From Acephala macrosclerotiorum (taxonomy: Eukaryota; Ascomycota; Leotiomycetes; Helotiales; Mollisiaceae), in contig MU119232.1 of NCBI GenBank assembly GCA_014904845.1, positions 124,001 through 188,000 of the forward strand: a DNA stretch of 64,000 bases, written 5' to 3'. The notes under the pieces are model-generated. The model searched no databases and was not told where the DNA came from. It saw only the letters and a list, made by a program, of their open reading frames with translations. A program made the position numbers and the translations under genes. Below are positions 57,496 to 64,000 of this stretch, in pieces. The stretch's first letter is position 1, and every line of letters begins with the position of its first letter.

Positions 57496-58867
57496 TTATC
57501 GGCCGAAGGATTGGCGAAGTAGTTCCCGTCGGGGATGCTCGACATAAGTCGCCCATTCGTCGCCCAAACTGCGTTCAATAATATAAAACAAATTGAGTCC
57601 TCGACCCTTCATGTACCAGCAGTCTTCCAATCCTCTCAGGAGCAGACAGTAATGCGCCATTATGATCATCGCTGGAGCTCGCTTCTCACCCAACAGTCGA
57701 ACGTATGTATCCAATACTGTGGTTGGCCAGATCGAACAGAGTGCGCGTCTGAGGATTGAATCGAGAGGCTGAGCGGAGGCTGCAAGCAACGGACGAAGTC
57801 GATGAAGGGCGTCAAGGTAGGCATCCATTTCATCGACAGTTGTTGACACTCTCACAACTGGAAGATTCAAAACCACATCTTTTATCTGGGTCAGGCTGCT
57901 GTCGTCTTCAGGTGAGGGCTGAGCACCAGTTGAGAGTATTGCCATCATTTGCTTTCCTCGCGTGATGAGGAAGCCCATCGGTCCAGCTTCCACATGTGCT
58001 TCTGCATTCGCGAATATAGCGCTGCATCCTCGAATACAACCCAACCAACTCGGGAGGCCTTCTTGTGTCTCGGCGGCGGCGGAGGGGAAAGCAGGTCCCG
58101 GAATTCGGTTGCATCCATAATTGTAAATCATGAGAAGTGTAGAGAAGGCGAAAAGCTGATTCGCATTCTCTGGAGTGACGTTTCCTATGGCTCGTTGGAA
58201 CGGACCAAGGGCTAGATTGTAGTGGTGGTCTGCTAGATAGCTGTATTGCTTTTGCTTCATGACATTGGAGTCATCCAGGTACGCAAGATGAAGGGCACCG
58301 AGAGCCAGAATTCCGTGCAGTAGATAGTCGCAGTTAAGAGCAACAGCTGGCAGCTCATTTCCCCAAGGAGTCGCTAATGTCGAAGCCGTCTTGGTTATGA
58401 ATTGATGCCACAATGTCATGTCTTCCATATCGAATTGGCCAATACCCCGCAGTGTTGAGTTTGGTGATGGCCCCGCCACCAATGCATTGGAAGAACTTGC
58501 CGTCTGAGTTGCAGTGTATGCTGCATTTGCACCAATTGATGGATCGATAACTGGTACTGGCGCGCTGGGTCTCAAAGTCGGTTCTTGGCTTGAATCTTTG
58601 GAGGATGCAGCTCTTGCAAGTACTTTCGGGTAGACGCAGGTGATCTCGCGTTTCGTGCAGCCAGCACAAACAGGCTTGGCTTCATTGCACTATTTTCTTT
58701 TTTGTCAGTACATCTCATATAGTATCTCATGAAGGTGTGTGGATAGAAATCGAACGAACCTTCAATTTTCTTCGTTTGCATTCAAGACATCCGCCTCGGG
58801 ACTTAGTGTGTGATCGTCTCGTCTTCTGCGGCTGAGGAGCATCTGCAGCTGCAGGTGGTGTTGACAT
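57496..58867 (-). CDS. Zn(II)2Cys6 transcription factor, 433 aa (UPC2-like layout)
   Basis: Two exons, 58867-58760 and 58689-57496, intron 58690-58759. Basic stretch KTRRSHTKSRGG precedes the cluster C27-x2-C30-x6-C37-x6-C44-x2-C47-x6-C54 (GGCLECKRRKLK, CNEAKPVCAGC, CVYP). The intron lies exactly between K36 and C37. The remaining region (DMTLWHQFITKTASTLA, LLHGILALGALHLAYL, LADHHYNLALGPFQRAI, NANQLFAFSTLLMIYNYG, PSWLGCIRGC) matches the sterol-uptake-control/UPC2-type regulatory half seen in many fungal regulators of about 400-450 aa. Likely a nuclear transcription factor; ligand and targets unknown. Confidence 0.88.
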
Positions 58868-59700
58868 TTCGGCTGACCTTCGGGACGCGCGATAAATTTA
58901 GAATTAGGTACCGAACAGCCACAGTGTCAAGCCTCAATTAAAATGAGGCTTTGTCGAGGATGCTGGAGGCGAGAAAGTATGAAAATGACACGCTCCGTCC
59001 AACAATGAGCCTAGAAGCTTCTTTCGTTACCGGCAGGATGGTCGAGTCTTCAGCGCCTGCATGCATGCATCGCCAAATATCGCATCGCTTCACTTCCGCA
59101 ATTGAGGGGCCACGACGCAATGACCGTCGTAGGGTCGCTGCAGTATTGCGGTGAGGTTGCTTGGAGGGAGTGCATGAAAGATGAAACGTATCTCGAGCTG
59201 AAGAGGTCGAGCTGGCTCCCCCGACGCCTCTCACGTGCTGGCCTCGTATTCGCATTCGCTTAGATAAGAGTAGGAGGAGTTTTGGCAGGGTAGATGTGCG
59301 TGAGAACTTGGAATCTGAGGCTGGCAGTTGTGAGGCATGATATTTATTGGTACTTATGGGGCTGGGGTGTATACCGGAAGGTACGAGTCACATGCGGCTT
59401 GAGTTGACCTTTGAAAGGGAAGGAATAAGCTGGAGCTCCTGCTATGATGCTACACTATCCAACCTCCATACCCTTCTCCTATAACCTAGAATTCTCCACT
59501 TTAACACAGGATCATGCAATCAGCTTATCACTTTTGTTTTCTTACACGTACACATTTCACATTGAGCGAGATCATCGAAAGCTTGTTCATAGAAAAAGTT
59601 TCTTTCCATTCTGGGGTCTGTCTCTTCTCATCACTTACTAGTCTGACGCATTGCCAGTCAATATATGGTTGAAGCATCTGTTGTTTCAGTTGTATTACAT
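58868..59700. other. Intergenic
   Basis: Upstream region of the regulator, with an E-box at about 59232. Short motif-free frames only. Confidence 0.4.
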
Positions 59701-59719
59701 ATACTACTCGTCATCTTCA

Positions 59720-60360
59720 TCCTCCACATGCCTAGGGAATAACTCAACACCTTTCAGCCCTCTGGACTTTCTCACCTTTCTCGGCGCTTTGCCGAACTTG
59801 TCTCCCTTCACAACATCATACCGCCTACCCGCCTAGTCTCCTCAATCTCCACCGTCTGCTTGTATGAAATTCCATGCAGTGGCAGTAGCAATATCACCTG
59901 CCTTATGGTGACCATGCTCGTCTTCAGCAATACCGTTAAGAGATGAGCATTCTTGAACTCGTTTAATTACTTGAGCACTCCCGTGGTGGCGCGTGGGTTC
60001 CGTTCATCAGGCGAGTTTGGGTGTGGACATTCAAGGGTGGGGTGGATAGAAGTGGCGGGTGACGGGTATCTCTGGTAGATGATGAGATGGTCGAAGAGGG
60101 TGTCGCACTCTTGGTCGATGGTGTTGGTGGTAGTGAGGGTGGTGGTGAGTTTTGAGCTGCTTGGATCAAATACCAGGCCTGGGCGTGCCGGTATGCCAAC
60201 TAGGATTTGCTCGATGGCGAGGGTCCTGTCGGAGGCTGATGTTCGGGTGTTGTGGATGATGGCAGACACCTTGTTGGGATGTTGGATTTCTGGGTATTGG
60301 TAGCTGGTGGTATGCTTACTACTGGTATTGTCAAATCTGTGATTAATCTTGTCTAGAGTA
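59720..60360 (-). pseudogene. Unidentified decayed coding stretch
   Basis: Reading leftward on the minus strand, one frame (ending 59967) carries SASDRTLAIEQILVGIPARPGLVFD and IDQECDTLFDHLIIYQRYPS. The adjacent frame then shows HHGSAQVIKRVQECSSLNGIAEDEHGHHKAGDIATATAWNFIQ, two close stop codons (about 59840-59850), and again coding-like GRRYDVVKGDKFGKAPRKVRK with an acidic end and stop near 59706. The texture is that of a real protein, but one frameshift and two stops separate the parts. I do not recognise the family. An unusual intron arrangement could rescue part of it. Confidence 0.35.
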
Positions 60361-60896
60361 GGTATTTTGCGATGGTGATGGAGGATGAGAACGAGAATGA
60401 AGGGAGAATGCGGGGCTGAAATAGTCCAAAAGTTGTGCAATCTTGGCTGTCCAACATCCATGACCAGCACGATTAAGCGTCTTCTTGTTTCTCCATGGCA
60501 AGGAACATGGAGCAGAGACGGCTTGATCAAACAATTGAATACCTTCAATGAACGCTTGAAATTAATCATTTCGGCTTTCATGTGAACAGTGCCATTGTCA
60601 TCATTGCATCCAAGAGTCCATTAGAACCCCTCTCGGGCTTGAAAATGGGAGGTGCTTTATTCAAGTAACATCGCGTGGGGTATCAATAGACGCTTTCGGC
60701 CAGTCCTACTCTTTGTGTTAACATTTTGCGGTCATCAGCTGCACCGAGTTCCTTCAACCTATCGTTCAACAAAGGCAGTAAAACACCTTCAAAGGGCAAC
60801 TCAAAATTTCAATGCCTCGCATTTGTGACGCTTGATCTGTAACAACAGCTCAATATCTATACTCCTCTTTGGCTTCTCATTTTCCAACTGGCAAAC

Positions 60897-61644
60897 ATGC
60901 CATTTATAGACAAAGGAGTTCAGCATCACTGTCCCGGCCGACCAGGGGGAACCGGGAGAGTAGATGGCTACCCAGGCAACTGCCGAATCCTGAACGGATA
61001 CTGCAACTATCATCAAATGCTCTGTCCTATCCACACGAATTTCGCTTTTTGTAGAAACGCCAAATGTGAGATTTGTGAAGGAGATAAAAGAAGGTAAACA
61101 AAAAAATCCCTCGGCTTTGAAATTGTTAACTAATTGCATACACAGAATTGAGAATGAGAGACAAGCAAGGAGGGACAGAGGTGACCCCAGTGATGACGAC
61201 ACCCCTCAACCACCACCCAAGAAAGAGAAGAAACTCAGTGGCTGGAAGAAAATCATCGCCGACGCAAAGAATAAAGCAACCGGTAAAGGTAAATCAAAGA
61301 ATACGAAGACCCCAGTCCAGAAGACAGGGAAGACAAAATCTGGCAAGAGTACCACAGACGCCAGAGCGTACTTGGCAAATGACCCAATGCTATATACGGT
61401 TGACAACACAAAGTGTATCGGAATCGATCCGGATTTGAACGAGCGTATGTATCCCGCGACTTCGTCTAGGGTTTCATCGAGGAGAACAAAGGTCGATACT
61501 TTGAGTTTCCTTGATGATCCGGCTGTGGGAAGGATTTTCCAGGCTCGACGCCAGTCTAGTCGTATCGCAGCTCGTCGTGCTGTTTCGAAGAGTTTTGTTA
61601 AATCGAATCTTGGAGCGAAGGGGTCTTGGGTGTTTAAAAAGTGA
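60897..61644 (+). CDS. Cys-rich/basic protein, 231 aa
   Basis: Two exons, 60897-61093 and 61146-61644, with intron 61094-61145 (GTAAAC, CTAATTG, CACAG). The first about 62 residues hold a dense Cys/His set (HHCPGRPG, GNCRILNGYCNYHQMLCPIH, FCRNAKCEIC), compatible with two zinc sites. Then a charged helix (RIENERQARRDRGDPSDDD), a Lys-rich linker (PPPKKEKKLSGWKKIIADAKNKATGKGKSKN) and a C-terminal basic region (RRQSSRIAARRAVSK). The layout suggests an intracellular nucleic-acid-associated protein. Resembles species-group-specific fungal hypotheticals; no family recognised. Confidence 0.6.
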
Positions 61645-62006
61645 TGGCGGAACGGATTCTGGTGCGGGAAATCTTGTGGTTTGTCGTCTTTGGGAAATTG
61701 TCCCGTCATTATTTTTGGCAAATTGTTATTTAGAAATTTGCACTTCCCTAGTTATCTGTTCATGTTTCTTTGTCACCTTCAAGTTTATTGATTTGGCGTG
61801 AATTGTAGGGTGGCGATGGCTCTTGCTTTCGTCTTTGTTCGCGAGTAGTCGAGACAGGGTTCTTTCAAACCTCGAGCATATTTGAAGGAAACCTATTACT
61901 TATCAGTTGTTGCACCTCTCTTGCTAGAATCTCTCGAGCTCCGACGTCTGAATCTGAATCTGAGATTTCTCGCCTTGACTCGGTTTCTCAGCAAACCACG
62001 GCTACT
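61645..62006. other. Intergenic
   Basis: 362 bp between two plus-strand genes. Nothing recognised. Confidence 0.5.
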
Positions 62007-62651
62007 ATGTTCTCCACCAACGTTGACATGCCCCCAAATAATGAGGAAGGCTCAAACACAGCAGAAACCGCTTCCCTGGCAACATATTCACCCAAATTCC
62101 CAGCAGCGACCCTCCCGGTCTCACCAGAAGTTCAAAAGTCAACTTATCAAACAGCCGACGAGTACCTCGCTACCATCCCATCCCACCCCGCGCTCAAAGC
62201 CAGCAGCGCCTCTCTCTCCATCACTTTAGATTTCACACCTCCATCTTCCTACTACCTCTCACCCTCATTCGCAGAATGGCGCAGCTCCCTCCTCACTACC
62301 CTCCCACAATACCGTACCCTCATTTCCAAGATCCACATCACCTTCTCATACCCCAACTATCGCACTCAAAGCCTCAGCCTCAAGCTCACTCAGCGCGAAG
62401 TCGTGAAGAGAGTCGTTAAGATTATCGAACAATGGCCATTGAAAAGTATCAAGGGGATTGAGGTCGTGTTCAGGAGCCCTGTGACGGATTGGAGTCAGGT
62501 ACAGGCGTTGGTGCCGTTGTATGATTTGAAAAATCAGGGATGGGTGTGTAGGATCAAAGAGGGGGAGAATACTGCTTGTAAGTTGTTGAGTGGAGGTGAG
62601 TGGGATACTAGATTGAAGTGGCAGTATAGAAAAGAGATGGGAGGGTCCTGA
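62007..62651 (+). CDS. Hypothetical protein, 214 aa
   Basis: Single exon. The N-terminal 50 residues are polar and probably disordered. From about residue 60 there is an alternating strand/helix pattern: SASLSITLDFTPPSSYYLSPSFAEWRSSLL, LISKIHITFSYPNYRTQSLSLKL, TQREVVKRVVKIIEQWP, IKGIEVVFRSP and WSQVQALVPLYDL. This looks like a compact alpha/beta domain of a fungal hypothetical family. No catalytic motif, signal peptide or membrane segment. An in-frame codon upstream (61882) extends the frame only in a different register, so this Met is preferred. Confidence 0.6.
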   Translation: MFSTNVDMPPNNEEGSNTAETASLATYSPKFPAATLPVSPEVQKSTYQTADEYLATIPSHPALKASSASLSITLDFTPPSSYYLSPSFAEWRSSLLTTLPQYRTLISKIHITFSYPNYRTQSLSLKLTQREVVKRVVKIIEQWPLKSIKGIEVVFRSPVTDWSQVQALVPLYDLKNQGWVCRIKEGENTACKLLSGGEWDTRLKWQYRKEMGGS

Positions 62652-63103
62652 AGGAGGACTCTGAGAAAATGAGCAACGAAAAAATTTGTGTCAAGCCAGT
62701 TAGTTCTGGAAGAAAGAGACAAATATATTACAAGAATTGAATGCATTGGAGTAAAATATGCCAGAAGACGTGCCAACAAGAAGAATGAGTAAACAAAATG
62801 ACCAGGTATGCAGGGACTTCCGACATCCGCCACGGATAACTTGCACCAGTGCAGGTCATAGACTGTGACAGATGCCACGTGATGATGCAATCATGAACAC
62901 GAAAGAGATCGACTGACAAGCATTGATTCGGGCAAGATAAGGGGAGTTGAGCACCACAAAGAAAAGTGTTAGCTAATCAGGTGCCAAGTCTGACACTCCG
63001 CCATTGTTCCTCGTCGCCAAGTCTCTTCCTTCTCCCGCAATTACCCCTTGAACAACGCACCTATGGCTGATGAAATTATATACTCCCCTCAGGACTGCTG
63101 TAA
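62652..63103. other. Intergenic (convergent 3' flanks)
   Basis: No gene seen. Confidence 0.5.
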
Positions 63104-63830
63104 TTATTGTGACTTCTTCGTGACTGATGCTGAATTTGCAGAAGCTCGCTTGATGGTATCGAGGAGACGAAGGCACATGTCGATGCCCATGTACGCCGCT
63201 ATGAATCAGATTTAGCACCGTCGCTCATGAATATTGAGACATGCAGACATACGCAGAACCAAGTAAGGGCCATAAAGCTTGCTCAGCTCAATCTTCTGTT
63301 GCACGGGGACAGACCAGCTCCACATATCGACGACACAGGTGAGAGTCGTGAGAAAGACCAGTGTGGCGAAGGGTAGAAGGACAACGGGCACTTTCGGGTC
63401 ATCTTCGGATCGTAAGCTCTTGGCTATGAGCATGGAGGATGGGGCAAACATACTTCGAAGCAAAGCTGGAATAGCCCATAGACCAACGGGAGCTTGATAC
63501 AGGATCTCAGTCCACAGGAAAGTTTTGAAGAAGAGTGGTGTGTCGATGAAGAATTGATCATTGTATGTATTGATGTAAAACGACTTTAGGTCTGCCATGA
63601 AAGCAGGGACCAAAGATGGAGGGTAGAGAGCTTGAAGATCCATCACTATCACGTGATATCAGTGGAATGTTCACGTCGTGAAGGAGGAAGAGCTAGTAGG
63701 CCTTGTGCCCGAATGGAAAAAAGACGGATCTAAAGGAGGTTGGGAACTAACAGAACATGATAGGTATCAACATGCAGAAGTGGATGAAGTAGGCAAGGTC
63801 GCGTTTTCGAGCAAATCCCAACACGGCCAT
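63104..63830 (-). CDS. EXPERA-domain membrane protein (TMEM97/sigma-2 type), 188 aa
   Basis: Three exons: 63830-63752, 63645-63253 and 63198-63104, with introns 63646-63751 and 63199-63252. Four transmembrane helices: YFIHFCMLIPIMFLMDL, FLWTEILYQAPVGLWAIPALL, VVLLPFATLVFLTTLTCVVDM and YGPYLVLPAYMGIDMCLRLLD. This matches EXPERA (PF05241), shared by TMEM97, EBP and TM6SF2: ER proteins for sterol binding or isomerisation. Family anchors are the acidic residues after TM1 (MDLQALYPP), E in TM2 (WTEILYQAP) and the YGPYL...DM.LR end. The C-terminus is SVTKKSQ, a short Lys-rich tail fitting ER residence. Confidence 0.85.
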
Positions 63831-64000
63831 TGTGATGTCTTTAAAGCTTGTAGCTAAGCCTGGGTGTCTGATCGTTCAAATATCAAAGAATCTAGAGACG
63901 GTAGCTGAACGTTGATTCGTGATGAGTTTTGGCTTCAGATGACAATGGAGATGGGAGTGAGGTTGATGCGAATTGGATAGGGGGTTGGTGTGCACGGATG
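63831..64000. other. Upstream region at window edge
   Basis: 5' flank of the EXPERA gene; nothing further recognised. Confidence 0.5.

Overview
The window is nuclear DNA of a filamentous ascomycete (Pezizomycotina). Genes carry short GT-AG introns of about 45-120 nt with CTAAC/CTGAC-type branch points. The repertoire is typically fungal: Zn(II)2Cys6 regulators, a HET-domain protein, a Clr5-domain ankyrin protein, an NmrA-like protein, a fungal rhodopsin-fold membrane protein and a DUF3632 relic. The protein mix recalls Leotiomycetes/Helotiales, but I infer that from family flavour only. Exon models were assembled by hand: I joined reading frames at plausible splice sites and checked that each joined length is a multiple of three.

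Layout. 0-23 kb is gene-poor and rich in decay: a 5'-truncated peptidase S33 gene at the edge, a FAD-oxidoreductase relic, a small membrane gene, a Clr5/ankyrin gene fronted by CCAAT-bearing repeats, a MYND-finger pseudogene, an alpha/beta hydrolase, a rhodopsin-fold membrane protein, a conserved 305-aa secretory/membrane protein, a 2'-5' RNA-ligase-like relic, an intact 378-bp MITE with 34-bp perfect terminal inverted repeats and 8-bp target duplications, a gamma-glutamylcyclotransferase-like relic, a 98-aa membrane protein and a DUF3632 pseudogene.

24-35 kb is a housekeeping block: glucose-6-phosphate isomerase, the AGC kinase SCH9, the SAGA subunit ADA2 (divergent from SCH9) and an acyltransferase-3 membrane protein. 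36-45 kb holds a 61-aa cysteine-rich three-exon microgene, one Zn(II)2Cys6 regulator and two long stretches (2.5 and 3.5 kb) in which I recognise nothing.

45-64 kb is denser: mitochondrial bS21m divergent from an RBM25/Snu71-like splicing factor, an NmrA-like protein, a secreted beta-propeller-like protein, a mitochondrial IF3-like factor, a HET-domain protein, a small Pro/Gln-rich protein, a second Zn(II)2Cys6 regulator, a decayed coding stretch, two lineage-type hypothetical genes and an EXPERA/TMEM97-type protein at the right edge.

No operon-like or biosynthetic logic links the genes. The clearest structural stories are the MITE, the concentration of disabled genes in the left third (with nonsense changes that fit C-to-T mutation such as RIP), the promoter repeats of the Clr5 gene and several small spliced genes that a length cut-off would miss.
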